A DNA stretch of 64,000 nt from Rhizobium sophoriradicis (GTDB taxonomy: Bacteria > Pseudomonadota > Alphaproteobacteria > Rhizobiales > Rhizobiaceae): the NCBI RefSeq assembly GCF_003939025.1, contig NZ_RQIH01000002.1, positions 62,001 to 126,000 of the forward strand. Reading direction: 5' to 3'. Shown here one piece after another: positions 26,312 through 36,366 of this stretch. The position numbers were made by a program, and so were the translations under genes. A model generated the notes under the pieces. The model searched no databases. It saw nothing but the letters and a program-made list of their open reading frames with translations, and had not been told where the DNA came from. The stretch's first letter is position 1. Each line of letters begins with the position of its first letter.

Positions 26312-27529
26312 ATGACGGTTGACAGGCGGGCTTTGGGTTTCGGCAACAGCGAAAGGGCGGTCTATGCGGCGGACCCCTGGACGACGCGCGGGCGCCTCTA
26401 TCAGGAGGATGAAAGTCCGACGCGATCCGATTTTCAGCGCGACCGCGACCGCATCGTCCACACGACGGCTTTCCGCCGGCTGAAGCACAAGACCCAGGTC
26501 TTCATCGCCCAGGATGGCGATCACTACCGCACCCGGCTGACGCATACGATCGAGGTGGCGCAGATCGCCCGCGCGCTCGCCCGCGCCCTGAAACTTGACG
26601 AGGATCTGGCCGAGGGCGTGGCGCTCGTGCACGACTTCGGCCACACGCCGTTCGGCCATACCGGCGAGGACGCATTGCACGAGGTGCTGCTGCCCTATGG
26701 CGGCTTCGACCACAATGCCCAATCGCTGCGCATCGTGACCAAGCTGGAGCGGCGTTATGCCGAATTCGACGGCATCAACCTGACGTGGGAAAGTCTCGAA
26801 GGCCTCGTCAAGCACAATGGTCCGCTGCTGACGCCGGATGGTGTCGGCACACGCGGCCCGGTTCCGCAGCCGATCCTCGACTATTGCGAACTGCACGATC
26901 TCGAGCTTGCAACCTACGCCAGCCTCGAGGCCCAGGTCGCGGCGATTGCCGACGATATCGCCTATAATACCCACGATATCGATGACGGCCTGCGCTCCGG
27001 CTACCTGACTTTCGACATGCTTGAGGAAATCCCGTTTCTGGCCGGGCTGATGGCCGAGGTGAGGGCGCGATACCCGCATCTGGAGCCGAGCCGCTTCACT
27101 CACGAGATCATGCGCCGGCAGATCACCCGTATGGTCGAAGACGTGATCGGCGTCGCGCAACAGCGTCTTTCACTTCTTCGCCCTGAGAGCGCAGCCGACA
27201 TTCGCGCTGCCGACCGGGTTATCGCCACCTTCTCCGACGCGATGGCCGAAACCGACAGGCAAATCAAGGCGATGCTCTTCAAACGCATCTACCGCAATCC
27301 CGATATCATGCGTATCCGCGCCGGCGCCGCCCAGATCGTCTCCGATCTTTTCGGCGCCTACATGGCCAGCCCCAAGGAGATGCAAAGCCATTACTGGGTC
27401 GATCATATCGCCGGCCTCGCCGATGCGCCGAAGGCTCGCCATGTCGGCGACTATTTGGCCGGCATGACCGACACCTATGCAATCAGTGCCCACAGGCGAT
27501 TGTTTGACCACACTCCGGATTTGCGATAG
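26312..27529 (+). CDS. dgt: Deoxyguanosinetriphosphate triphosphohydrolase-like protein
   Basis: A 405-residue HD-domain enzyme that cleaves dNTPs to nucleoside and triphosphate. The metal-binding residues occur in [19 protein letters not shown] and [16 protein letters not shown], with [16 protein letters not shown] as the third HD-motif segment. This is the short type 2 branch of the family usual in alphaproteobacteria. Divergent from erpA, and 63 bases upstream of argS. Confidence 0.93.
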   Translation: MTVDRRALGFGNSERAVYAADPWTTRGRLYQEDESPTRSDFQRDRDRIVHTTAFRRLKHKTQVFIAQDGDHYRTRLTHTIEVAQIARALARALKLDEDLAEGVALVHDFGHTPFGHTGEDALHEVLLPYGGFDHNAQSLRIVTKLERRYAEFDGINLTWESLEGLVKHNGPLLTPDGVGTRGPVPQPILDYCELHDLELATYASLEAQVAAIADDIAYNTHDIDDGLRSGYLTFDMLEEIPFLAGLMAEVRARYPHLEPSRFTHEIMRRQITRMVEDVIGVAQQRLSLLRPESAADIRAADRVIATFSDAMAETDRQIKAMLFKRIYRNPDIMRIRAGAAQIVSDLFGAYMASPKEMQSHYWVDHIAGLADAPKARHVGDYLAGMTDTYAISAHRRLFDHTPDLR

Positions 27530-27592
27530 GCAGCGGTCGCCCGCCGAAGGCCGATTTGCGCCTTTGGCACAGCCTATGCATGGAAGAGTGCG

Positions 27593-29350
27593 ATGAACCT
27601 TTTTACCGACTTCGAAGCCAGGATCAAAACCGCCCTTGAACAGATCGATCTGGTCAGGGAAAAGCGATCCGAGCTCGATTTCGGCCGCATCACCGTCGAG
27701 CCGCCGCGCGATGCGAGCCATGGCGATGTTGCGACCAACGCCGCGATGGTCCTGGCAAAGCCGCTCGGGTCCAATCCTCGCGCGCTTGCCGATGTCATCA
27801 TCGCCAAGCTCAAAGAGGATGCCGACGTCGCCGATGTCTCGGTCGCCGGTCCCGGCTTCATCAACATCCGTCTCGCCGTCGGTTATTGGCAGCGGCTGCT
27901 CGCCTCGATGATCGCCTCCGGCACCGACTACGGCCGCTCGACCCTCGGGGAGGGGCGCAAGGTCAACGTCGAATATGTCTCGGCCAATCCGACCGGGCCG
28001 ATGCATGTCGGTCATTGCCGCGGCGCCGTCGTCGGCGATGCGCTCGCCAACCTGCTCGCCTTTGCCGGTTACGGCGTCGAGAAGGAATATTACATCAACG
28101 ACGCCGGTTCGCAGATCGACGTGCTCGCCCGCTCGGTCTTCCTGCGTTATCGCGAAGCGCTCGGGGAACGGATCGGCGAAATCCCCTCGGGTCTCTATCC
28201 AGGCGATTATCTCGTGCCCGTCGGCCAGTCGCTTGCCGCCGATTACGGCGTGCGGCTGCATAACATGCCGGAAGTGCAATGGATGCCGATCGTCAAGGAT
28301 CGCACCATCAGTGCGATGATGGTGATGATCCGGGAAGATCTGGCGGCGTTGAACGTCCATCACGATATCTTCTTCTCCGAACGCACGTTGCATGCCAATG
28401 GCGCCGCCGCGATCCGCACGGCGATCAATGACCTGACGTTCAAGGGTTACGTCTACAAGGGCACTCTGCCGCCGCCGAAGGGCCAGTTGCCTGAGGATTG
28501 GGAGGATCGCGAACAGACGCTGTTCCGCTCGACCGAGGTGGGCGACGACATGGACCGGCCGCTGATCAAGTCGGACGGCTCCTACACCTATTTCGCCGCC
28601 GATGTCGCCTACTTCAAGAACAAGTTCGACCGCGGTTTCGACGAGATGATCTATGTGCTCGGCGCCGACCACGGCGGTTACGTCAAGCGCCTGGAAGCGG
28701 TTGCGCGTGGTGTTTCGGACGGTAAGGCGAAGCTGACGGTGCTGCTTTGCCAACTGGTCAAGCTCTATCGCAACGGCGAGCCGGTGAAGATGTCGAAACG
28801 CTCGGGCGATTTCGTCACGCTTCGGGACGTGGTCGAGGAAGTCGGCCGTGATTCGGTCCGCTTCATGATGCTTTACCGCAAGAATTCCGAACCGCTGGAC
28901 TTCGATTTCGCCAAAGTGACGGAACAGTCGAAGGACAATCCTGTTTTTTACGTGCAGTATGCGCATGCCCGCTGCATGTCGGTCTTCCGGCAGGCGAGGG
29001 AGGCTTTCCCAGGCCTCGATGTTTCGTCTGAAGATCTGGCGAAAGCCGTTGCTGGCATTGGCGATCCGGCCGAATTGCAGCTCGTCGCCAAGCTCGCCGA
29101 ATTCCCGCGTGTGGTCGAAGCAGCGGCTCAATCGCAGGAGCCGCATCGCATCGCTTTTTACCTCTACGACCTCGCCAGTTCCTTCCACGCGCACTGGAAC
29201 AAAGGTAAAGATCAGACGGAATTACGATTTGTTAATGATAAAAACCGAGAATCAAGTATTGCCAGACTAGGGCTGGTGTACGCCGTCGCGTCGGTTTTGA
29301 AGTCGGGACTTGCCATTACAGGCACTGCCGCACCTGACGAAATGCGATAA
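27593..29350 (+). CDS. argS: Arginyl-tRNA synthetase
   Basis: A 585-residue class I synthetase. The N-terminal tRNA D-loop domain precedes the HIGH-type motif [18 protein letters not shown] near residue 133; [14 protein letters not shown] lies near residue 400, and the anticodon-binding helical domain ends the protein. Start ATG at 27593. It is followed after 61 bases by the SPOR-protein gene, co-directional. Confidence 0.97.
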   Translation: MNLFTDFEARIKTALEQIDLVREKRSELDFGRITVEPPRDASHGDVATNAAMVLAKPLGSNPRALADVIIAKLKEDADVADVSVAGPGFINIRLAVGYWQRLLASMIASGTDYGRSTLGEGRKVNVEYVSANPTGPMHVGHCRGAVVGDALANLLAFAGYGVEKEYYINDAGSQIDVLARSVFLRYREALGERIGEIPSGLYPGDYLVPVGQSLAADYGVRLHNMPEVQWMPIVKDRTISAMMVMIREDLAALNVHHDIFFSERTLHANGAAAIRTAINDLTFKGYVYKGTLPPPKGQLPEDWEDREQTLFRSTEVGDDMDRPLIKSDGSYTYFAADVAYFKNKFDRGFDEMIYVLGADHGGYVKRLEAVARGVSDGKAKLTVLLCQLVKLYRNGEPVKMSKRSGDFVTLRDVVEEVGRDSVRFMMLYRKNSEPLDFDFAKVTEQSKDNPVFYVQYAHARCMSVFRQAREAFPGLDVSSEDLAKAVAGIGDPAELQLVAKLAEFPRVVEAAAQSQEPHRIAFYLYDLASSFHAHWNKGKDQTELRFVNDKNRESSIARLGLVYAVASVLKSGLAITGTAAPDEMR

Positions 29351-29411
29351 CGTCACCATTTCCCCACAATGCGCTGGCATTTGAGCGTTGGCGTTTGCGA
29401 GTGGGAAAAGC

Positions 29412-32400
29412 ATGGCTGAGAAACAACTTGCGTATGATACGCGCGGAAGAGACGATCTGTTTGCTGACGACGATCCGTTGGCCGAGCTTGCTCGTATCGT
29501 CGGCTTCGAACCGCGTGTTGCAGCAAATACGGTGACCGAAGCCGCACGGCGCGAGCCCGCCTTCGATCTCGAAGATGAGCTCGGGCGCGAATTCGACCGT
29601 TACGATTCGCCGCGTCCGCTCGCAGAGCTCGACCATCCGGCCGAGCCGATTTCCGACGAGGTTGCGCCCGAGGATTATGTCGAGCCCGTTCTCGATGCCT
29701 CTCCCGCTGTCGGACATGCCGAGATTTCCGAGCCGGTTTCCGTCGCCCCCGTTGTGGTCGAAGAAATAGCTGCCGCACCTGCCGCAAGCGGTGCAGACGA
29801 GCAGGCCGCCGCCTGGGCGGTTGCTCCTCAGCCGGTCTCCATCGATCCCGCTTTCGAGGCGCCGGTGCAATCGGCCTTCGGCGGTGCGCGCGACCTCATC
29901 GAAGAGCTCGAATTGTCGATCGGTGCGGCGCCGGTCTCTGCTGTGCCGCAGCCTGTCAAGGCGCCACAATGGTCGGCTGCCAGCATCCGGCTGCCGCTTG
30001 CCAATTTTCATGCGACCAAACGCGAGGAGCCGGTCGTTCAGCCGGAGCGGGTCGAGCCGGTGGCTGAACCGACCGCCGCAGCGCCGGCCGAGACGTCGCT
30101 TGCCGATCTTCCCGAGGTGGAGCCGGCGCCCGTGATCGAGGAGCCGGCGCCCGTCGCCGCTATTGAAGCTTCGGCCGCCGTCGAACCTCCCGAGGAGTTC
30201 GCATCCGTTTCTCCGTCGCTCGGCTTCCCCGCCGAACTCGATCGTCACGATGATGAGATGGTCGCGCCGGAAGAGATTGCAGAAGCAGAGGATTTCGTTG
30301 AGATCGAGGAGGACCTTCAGGAATTTAGGCCCGACGCCGGTTTCGATCTCATTGCCGCCGCCGTCGAAGGCGAGATCCAGGCCGATGCGGCGCTGACCGA
30401 GGTCGTGCCTGAAGTGCCGCATACTGCCGGCACGTTCGATCTCGACGATCTGCTCGCCGATGTCTCGCGTTATCCCGTGCCGCATCCGGTATTGCAGCGT
30501 ACCAATCCGGTGCCTGTCACATCGCAGCCTGCCTCGATCGACGTCGCGCCCGTGGCTGCTGCCCCCGTGGCCGAAGCGCCCGTCCGGCCTGCGCCGGCCG
30601 AATCGGCTCCGGCCCATGCTGTCGAAGCCGTAAGGCCGATCGCGCCGCCGCCTACTGCGGTTGCCGCACCCCAGCCTGCCGCGCCGTCATATTCGCGGGC
30701 GCCGCAGCCGGTGCCGGAAGCCGACGACCCCTTCGCCGGCCACGATTTCGAGCTGGATCTTGCCGGCATCGAGCTGGAACTTTCCGATCTCGATTTCTCG
30801 GAAGCATCCGAACCCGCGCCGCAGCCAAAGCCGCAGGCGCCGGTCATCGCGCCTCAGCCGCAGGCGGTCGCTCCCGCACCCCAGCCGATGGTGCCTGCGC
30901 CCCAGCCGGAAATGCGCCCGATCGCCGCTGCCGCTCCACGACCCGCGCCGGCTTTCGTTCCCGAGCCGCCGGCCCCAGTTGCGGCTTTCAACTGGGCGCC
31001 GCCAGTCGCAGAATCGACTGAAGACCTGCCTTTCGATCCGGCGATGATCTCTGACCCGGAGGAACGTCCCGAAACCGTCGACGACATGCACGTGCCGGCG
31101 CTGCCGCCGGTCGAGCAACCTGCTCCGGTCGCGAAAACGGCAGACTTCGATTTCGATCTCGACGCGGAGATCGCGAGCTTCTTCGAACCGGCCAAGCCGC
31201 GGGAAATGCCGGCGTCGCCCCGGGATACCGCAGCCGCGGCCAAGCCGGTCAAGCCGACCATTGCCGACGGCCTCGACGATTTTGAACGGGCGCTGGAGGA
31301 GGATTTCCGCCGCAGCGTGCGCGAGCCGGTCGAGCGCCGCGAGACCTCCGAGGTCCGCATCGAGTCAGCAAGCCAGGCCGCCGATTTCAGCCGCGCCCGC
31401 TCGATGCGCCGGTTGCTAGCCGGGGCTGTCGTGCTCGTGGTCTTCGCCGGCGTCGGTTATGGCGTCTATTCCTCCGTCTGGAACGGCGAGGGACTTGGCA
31501 TTGTCGCATCCGGCGAGCCGCGCGTGATCACCGCCGACAAGGAGCCGGTCAAGGTCGTTCCGGAAAATCCCGGCGGCAAGACCGTGCCCAACCAGGACAA
31601 GGCCGTTTATGATCGGGTTGCGGGTTCTGCCGAGGATCCGAAGCAGAAGGCGCTCGTGTCGTCCGACGAGGCGCCCGTCGATGTCGTCCAGCGGACACTG
31701 ACACCGGAAGCGCTGCCCGAGGACGACGAGAACGCCGGCGCCGACGATCGGGTCACGCCGACTGCGGTCGGTGAGACGGAGGATCCGCGTCTGTTGCCGA
31801 ACCAGGCGAACGCCGACGACGCGCCCGCAAGCAGCGCCGACAAGACGCCGTCCGTTTCGCCGCGCAAGGTCCGCACGATGATCGTCAAGCCTGACGGCAC
31901 CCTGGTCGCCCGCGAGGAGATTGCGCCGCTCGATCAGCCGGAGCCGCCTGCACAGTCTGCCCAGACAACGCCGTCTGCCCAGCCGCCGGTCACCGCCCAG
32001 TCCGCGCCGTCGACCCCCGCCGTGCCGCCGGTCGGCGGAACGGCTGCAAGCTTCCCGGCAAGCGCCGAGGTTGCTTCCGCCGATTCGCGTTCGGCAGCAC
32101 CTGTTGAAGCAGCGCCGGCTCAGCCGTCGCCTGCGGCAACTGCCGATGTGCAGCAGGAAAATCCCGCCCCGGTCGATGCGCCGGTACGGCCGGTCAAGAC
32201 GACGGCGGTCGCCGATACGGCCCCGGTTCCGATCGCCCGCCCGGCCGATCAGCCCGTCAATGTCGTCGGCACCGTCACCGAAAGGGGCAATGTCCGCACG
32301 CCCGCGCAGCAGCCGAAGCCGACGCAGGTCGCCTCTGCCGCGCCGGCCGCCGCCCAGCCGCAGCAGGCCGCATCCACCGGCGGCTACGGCCTCCAGATCG

Positions 32401-32621
32401 CGTCCCTGCCGTCGGAGGACGAGGCCAACAAATCCTATGCCAACCTCTCGAAGAAATTCGCCGGGGTGCTGGGTGGCCGTGCTCACGAGATCCGCAGGGC
32501 CGATATCGCCGGCAAGGGCACTTTCTACCGTGTTCGCATCCCGGTCGGCTCCAAGGATGAGGCCGCAGCACTTTGCGAAAAGTATCGCGCAGCCGGTGGA
32601 AGCTGCCTGATCTCCAAATAA
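29412..32621 (+). CDS. Large SPOR-domain membrane protein
   Basis: A 1069-residue single-pass protein. The first ~665 residues are a low-complexity, Pro/Ala/Glu-rich cytoplasmic part with short acidic segments (EADDPFAGHDFELDLAGIEL; DFDFDLDAEIASFFEPA). One membrane helix follows (RRLLAGAVVLVVFAGVGYGV, about 668-690), then a ~300-residue Pro/Ala-rich periplasmic linker and a C-terminal SPOR domain (GGYGLQIASLPSEDEANKSY at ~990), which binds septal peptidoglycan lacking stem peptides. A role in cell division is inferred from SPOR and the position ahead of nagZ. Confidence 0.88.
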   Translation: MAEKQLAYDTRGRDDLFADDDPLAELARIVGFEPRVAANTVTEAARREPAFDLEDELGREFDRYDSPRPLAELDHPAEPISDEVAPEDYVEPVLDASPAVGHAEISEPVSVAPVVVEEIAAAPAASGADEQAAAWAVAPQPVSIDPAFEAPVQSAFGGARDLIEELELSIGAAPVSAVPQPVKAPQWSAASIRLPLANFHATKREEPVVQPERVEPVAEPTAAAPAETSLADLPEVEPAPVIEEPAPVAAIEASAAVEPPEEFASVSPSLGFPAELDRHDDEMVAPEEIAEAEDFVEIEEDLQEFRPDAGFDLIAAAVEGEIQADAALTEVVPEVPHTAGTFDLDDLLADVSRYPVPHPVLQRTNPVPVTSQPASIDVAPVAAAPVAEAPVRPAPAESAPAHAVEAVRPIAPPPTAVAAPQPAAPSYSRAPQPVPEADDPFAGHDFELDLAGIELELSDLDFSEASEPAPQPKPQAPVIAPQPQAVAPAPQPMVPAPQPEMRPIAAAAPRPAPAFVPEPPAPVAAFNWAPPVAESTEDLPFDPAMISDPEERPETVDDMHVPALPPVEQPAPVAKTADFDFDLDAEIASFFEPAKPREMPASPRDTAAAAKPVKPTIADGLDDFERALEEDFRRSVREPVERRETSEVRIESASQAADFSRARSMRRLLAGAVVLVVFAGVGYGVYSSVWNGEGLGIVASGEPRVITADKEPVKVVPENPGGKTVPNQDKAVYDRVAGSAEDPKQKALVSSDEAPVDVVQRTLTPEALPEDDENAGADDRVTPTAVGETEDPRLLPNQANADDAPASSADKTPSVSPRKVRTMIVKPDGTLVAREEIAPLDQPEPPAQSAQTTPSAQPPVTAQSAPSTPAVPPVGGTAASFPASAEVASADSRSAAPVEAAPAQPSPAATADVQQENPAPVDAPVRPVKTTAVADTAPVPIARPADQPVNVVGTVTERGNVRTPAQQPKPTQVASAAPAAAQPQQAASTGGYGLQIASLPSEDEANKSYANLSKKFAGVLGGRAHEIRRADIAGKGTFYRVRIPVGSKDEAAALCEKYRAAGGSCLISK

Positions 32622-32642
32622 AATCAGGTCACAGAATTGTGA

Positions 32643-32676
32643 GAGCGGCGGGCCGATCGGCCCGCCGCTCTTTTTT
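32643..32676 (+). terminator. Intrinsic terminator between the SPOR-protein gene and nagZ
   Basis: Perfect 13-bp stem GAGCGGCGGGCCG / CGGCCCGCCGCTC with a two-base centre, followed by TTTTTTG. Confidence 0.92.
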
Positions 32677-32731
32677 GTGCATCGCGCCCGCGCTTGCTCG
32701 CATTTGGCCCGGGACGGTCTATGATTCCCAA

Positions 32732-33745
32732 ATGACCGAATCAAAAGCGATGATCCTGGGCTGCAGCGGCCTTGCCCTCACATCCGAAGAGAAAGCCTTC
32801 TACCGGGGCGAACGGCCCTGGGGCTTCATCCTTTTTGGGCGCAACATTTCCGAAGCTTCGCAGATTGCCGATCTTGTCGCCGAACTGCGCGACAGCGTCG
32901 GTTGGCATGCGCCGGTGCTGATCGACCAGGAGGGTGGTCGCGTCCAGCGCATCCGCCCGCCGGTCCTGCCGCGTTATCCATCGGGTCAGGCGCTCGGTGA
33001 TCTTTATCGCCGCGACACAGCACTCGGCCTGCGCGCCGCCTGGGTGATGTCGCGGCTGCATGCTTTCGACCTTGCGCGGCTCGGCATCAATGTCGATTGC
33101 CTGCCGGTGCTCGACGTGCCGGTCGAAGGCAGCAGCAATGTCATCGGCGACCGCGCCTATGGCGGCGATCCCGGGACCGTCATCGCCATGGGCCGGGCGG
33201 CGGCCGAAGGGTTGAAGGCAGGCGGCCTGTTGCCTGTGATGAAACATATGCCCGGCCATGGTCGCGGTTTTGCCGATTCCCATCTGGAACTGCCTGTCGT
33301 CACCGTCTCGCGCGATGAGTTGGAAACCCATGATTTCCCGCCCTTTATCGCCATGAAGGACGAGCTGATGGCGATGACCTGCCACCTCGTCTTCACCGCC
33401 ATCGACCCCGACAATCCGGCGACGACCTCACGCAAGGTGATCGACGGCGTTATCCGTCAGCATATCGGCTTTACCGGTCTGCTGCTTTCCGACGACAGCT
33501 CGATGAACGCTCTTTCCGGCACAATCGGCGAGCGTGCGGCGAATATCATTGCAGGCGGATGCGATATCGTGCTGCATTGCAATGGCAAGATGGACGAGAT
33601 GCTGGATGTCGTGGCAAACGTTCCGCCGCTCGCCGGCGCGTCGCTTGCGCGCGCAAAAGCGGTAGAAGCAGGTTTTGCCGCGCCGGATACAGCCCATGAG
33701 GCTGAGTTGCGGGCGGAATTCGAGGCGATGTTTGCGATTGTCTGA
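32732..33745 (+). CDS. nagZ: Beta-N-acetylhexosaminidase NagZ
   Basis: A 337-residue glycoside hydrolase family 3 enzyme of the cytoplasm that removes GlcNAc from anhydro-muropeptides during cell-wall recycling. Motifs: LIDQEGGRVQRIRPP, KHMPGHGRGFADSHLELP (the catalytic His-Asp loop) and LLLSDDSSMNALSG with the nucleophile Asp. The frame is open upstream to 32573, through the terminator; the ATG at 32732 is the family start. Heads the nagZ-scpA-scpB-tatABC run. Confidence 0.95.
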   Translation: MTESKAMILGCSGLALTSEEKAFYRGERPWGFILFGRNISEASQIADLVAELRDSVGWHAPVLIDQEGGRVQRIRPPVLPRYPSGQALGDLYRRDTALGLRAAWVMSRLHAFDLARLGINVDCLPVLDVPVEGSSNVIGDRAYGGDPGTVIAMGRAAAEGLKAGGLLPVMKHMPGHGRGFADSHLELPVVTVSRDELETHDFPPFIAMKDELMAMTCHLVFTAIDPDNPATTSRKVIDGVIRQHIGFTGLLLSDDSSMNALSGTIGERAANIIAGGCDIVLHCNGKMDEMLDVVANVPPLAGASLARAKAVEAGFAAPDTAHEAELRAEFEAMFAIV

Positions 33746-33763
33746 TCGCAGAGGAGCAGGTTG

Positions 33764-34621
33764 GTGAACACGGTCAAGGGCACGGAGCGTCCGCAGGCGG
33801 CAACGCCGATGGACAAGCTGTGGCAGGACAACGGCGCCGAGCGCGCCAGCCATGAGCCGGCGCTGGTGATCGACGTCGCCGGTTTCGAAGGTCCGCTTGA
33901 CCTGTTGCTCTATCTCGCCCGCAACCAGAAGGTCGATCTGTCGCGCATTTCGGTGCTGGCGCTCGCCGAGCAATATCTGCAGTTCGTCGAGAGCGCCCGG
34001 CGCATCCGCATCGAACTTGCCGCCGATTATCTCGTCATGGCGGCCTGGCTTGCCTATCTCAAGTCTCGCCTGCTCATTCCCCAGCAGGTCAAGGATGACG
34101 GCCCCTCGGGCGAGGAGATGGCGGCAACGCTCGCCTTCCGTCTGAAACGTCTCGAAGCCATGCGCCAGGCGGCCGAAGGCCTCGTCAACCGTAACCGCCT
34201 CGGCCGCGATATTTTTGCGCGCGGCGCGCCTGAGCATATTCCCGACCGGCAGCAGTCGGCTTATGCGGCCAGCCTCTACGATCTCCTGACCGCCTATGCG
34301 GCGCTGCGCCAGCGCCACGCCATCACCCAAGTGACGATCGAGAGGCGCAATGTCTGGTCGTTGACCGATGCCCGCGAGCTACTGACCCAGATGATCGGCG
34401 AGGTCGGGGACTGGACGGCGATGGAGCACTATCTGCTGCGTTATCTCGCGGCGCCCGAGGAACGTGTTACCGCCATCGCCAGCGCCTTTGCCGCTTCGCT
34501 GGAACTGGTGCGCGAGGGCAAGCTCGAAATCCGCCAAGACGGCGCCTTTCAGCCGATCTATATGCGCCGAGGCCCGAAACATGCGACGCTGCAGGTGGTG
34601 GAACAGGAGCGGCCGGCTTGA
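33764..34621 (+). CDS. scpA: Segregation and condensation protein A
   Basis: A 285-residue kleisin that bridges the SMC dimer in chromosome condensation. The conserved N-terminal segment FEGPLDLLLYLARNQKVDL and the following SRISVLALAEQYLQFVE, and the C-terminal winged-helix part VTAIASAFAASLELVREGKL, are typical. GTG at 33764 has GAGGAG seven bases upstream; TTG at 33761 is the alternative. It ends in a TTGA overlap with scpB. Confidence 0.94.
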   Translation: MNTVKGTERPQAATPMDKLWQDNGAERASHEPALVIDVAGFEGPLDLLLYLARNQKVDLSRISVLALAEQYLQFVESARRIRIELAADYLVMAAWLAYLKSRLLIPQQVKDDGPSGEEMAATLAFRLKRLEAMRQAAEGLVNRNRLGRDIFARGAPEHIPDRQQSAYAASLYDLLTAYAALRQRHAITQVTIERRNVWSLTDARELLTQMIGEVGDWTAMEHYLLRYLAAPEERVTAIASAFAASLELVREGKLEIRQDGAFQPIYMRRGPKHATLQVVEQERPA

Positions 34622-35322
34622 TCGATCTGAAGGGCGACGAGGATTTCGAGGACGAGGGCCGCGATCTGCAGGCCGCGATCGAGGCCGAGCGCATCGCCGA
34701 GGCGCTGGTCTTCGCCTCATCGCAGCCGGTCCCCGAAGCTTTCCTCGCCGAGCGCCTGCCTGAGAAAGTCGATGTGCGGGCGATCATGCTGCGCCTGAAG
34801 GCGCAATATGCGCCGCGCGGCGTCAACCTCGTGCAGGTGGAGGGAGCCTGGGCCTTCCGGACTGCCGCCGATCTCTCCTTCGTCATCCGCCGCGATGAAA
34901 ACGAGGTGAAAAAGCTTTCGCGCGCCGCCCTGGAAGTGCTTGCAATTATCGCTTATCACCAGCCGGTGACGCGCGCCGAAATCGAGGATATCCGCGGCGT
35001 GCAGACTTCGCGCGGCACGCTCGACGTGCTGATGGAAGCGGGCTGGGTGCGGTTTCGAGGCCGCCGGCGCACGCCGGGCCGGCCGGTTACATTGGGCACC
35101 ACGCGGGATTTTCTCGACCATTTCGGCCTCGAGGAATTGCGCGATCTGCCCGGTCTCGAAGAATTAAAGGGAGCAGGCCTGCTCTCGGGCCGCATTCCGG
35201 CGAATTTCAATATTCCCTCGCCATTGATGAACGACGAGCTGAGCGAGGACGAAGACCCCATTACCCAGATGGATCTCGAAGAACTTGGGTTGCTTGCCCC
35301 GCGTTCTACGTCCGAAGATTGA
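34618..35322 (+). CDS. scpB: Segregation and condensation protein B
   Basis: A 234-residue partner of ScpA and SMC, built of two winged-helix domains. Conserved LEVLAIIAYHQPVTRAEIED, then RGTLDVLMEAGWVRFRGRR and TRDFLDHFGLEELRDLP. The start codon is TTG at 34618, whose last two bases form the scpA stop, so it is translated by coupling. The C-terminal tail after residue ~205 is acidic. Confidence 0.94.
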   Translation: MIDLKGDEDFEDEGRDLQAAIEAERIAEALVFASSQPVPEAFLAERLPEKVDVRAIMLRLKAQYAPRGVNLVQVEGAWAFRTAADLSFVIRRDENEVKKLSRAALEVLAIIAYHQPVTRAEIEDIRGVQTSRGTLDVLMEAGWVRFRGRRRTPGRPVTLGTTRDFLDHFGLEELRDLPGLEELKGAGLLSGRIPANFNIPSPLMNDELSEDEDPITQMDLEELGLLAPRSTSED

Positions 35323-35504
35323 AGGACTTCCTCTTGCTTTTGCCATGCTTGACGAAAACAATGGTGCTCACCATTTTTCGGCGGTTCTGTGGCTTGTCAC
35401 AAAGGGCGATACCGTGACATTAAGCGCAGTTCGAAGGACTTGATGTTGGAAACGGTGTGGGAAATCCTTACATCGAGGGAACATCACAACAGGGAGTAAG
35501 CGTA

Positions 35505-35696
35505 ATGGGTTCTTTTGGCATCTGGCACTGGCTGATCGTTCTGGTCGTCGTGCTGTTGTTGTTCGGTCGCGGCAAGATCCCGGAACTGATGGGCGATGTC
35601 GCCAAGGGCATCAAGAGTTTCAAGAAGGGCATGACGGACGAAGACGCGCCGGAAACGGCAAAGACCGTCGATCACAAGGCCGACGAAACGAAGTAA
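35505..35696 (+). CDS. tatA: Sec-independent translocase protein TatA
   Basis: A 63-residue pore-forming subunit of the twin-arginine translocase in the inner membrane. N-terminal helix [15 protein letters not shown], then the [18 protein letters not shown] amphipathic helix (the FG motif at the hinge) and an acidic tail. The start at 35505 follows GGGAGTAAGCGTA; a longer frame to 35457 is not the family form. Confidence 0.96.
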   Translation: MGSFGIWHWLIVLVVVLLLFGRGKIPELMGDVAKGIKSFKKGMTDEDAPETAKTVDHKADETK

Positions 35697-35748
35697 CCAA
35701 AGTCCGGGAAAAAGCGCCGCCCCCGCGCTTCCCGTCCAGGAGCCTTGC

Positions 35749-36366
35749 ATGTTCGATATTGGTTGGACCGAGCTTTTGGTCATCGCGGTCGTGCTGATCG
35801 TCGTTGTCGGTCCCAAGGATTTGCCGCCGATGCTGCGCGCTTTCGGCAAGATGACGCAGCGCGCCCGCAAGGTGGCGGGTGACTTCCGTGCGCAGTTCGA
35901 TGAGGCGTTGCGTGAAGCCGAGCTTGACGATGTCCGCCAGACCATCGGCGACGCCCAGAAGCTCAACCCGGTCAACAGTCTGCGCGAGGCAATGAACCCC
36001 CTTCGTCAGATGGGTAACGAGATCAAGGCCGATCTGCAGAAGGCAAGCACACCTCCTCAGAACAAGACCGAAGTGCCGCCGACTGCGGCTTCGGCCCCGG
36101 CGCCTTCGATGAGCCTGCCGGAAACGCCGCCACTGGTGCCGACACCGGCGCCGACGCCGGAACCCGTCGCCGCAGCGGCCGTCCAGGCCGACACGATTGC
36201 CGCCAAGCCGAAGGCTCCGAGGAAGCCGCGCGGCAAGGCCGCTGATAAGGCCGATGCCGTCGCGGCCACTGCAGCGCAGGTGGAAAAGCCGAAGCGCGCG
36301 ACGGCAACCAGGAAGCCCGCAACGCCGAAAACGCCGGCGCAGACTGAGAAGAAGGACGAGGCATGA
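35749..36366 (+). CDS. tatB: Sec-independent translocase protein TatB
   Basis: A 205-residue TatA-like protein that with TatC forms the receptor for twin-arginine signals. N-terminal MFDIGWTELLVIAVVLIVVV and GPKDLPPMLRAFGKM define TatB. The long C-terminal part (from about residue 95) is a Pro/Ala/Lys-rich low-complexity tail, common in alphaproteobacteria. It ends in an ATGA overlap with tatC. Confidence 0.95.
   Translation: MFDIGWTELLVIAVVLIVVVGPKDLPPMLRAFGKMTQRARKVAGDFRAQFDEALREAELDDVRQTIGDAQKLNPVNSLREAMNPLRQMGNEIKADLQKASTPPQNKTEVPPTAASAPAPSMSLPETPPLVPTPAPTPEPVAAAAVQADTIAAKPKAPRKPRGKAADKADAVAATAAQVEKPKRATATRKPATPKTPAQTEKKDEA

Noticed and set aside
27565-27585. TGGCAC...TGCA before argS as a sigma-54 promoter
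   Set aside because: Both the -24 and the -12 element carry a mismatch and argS is a housekeeping gene; chance match.
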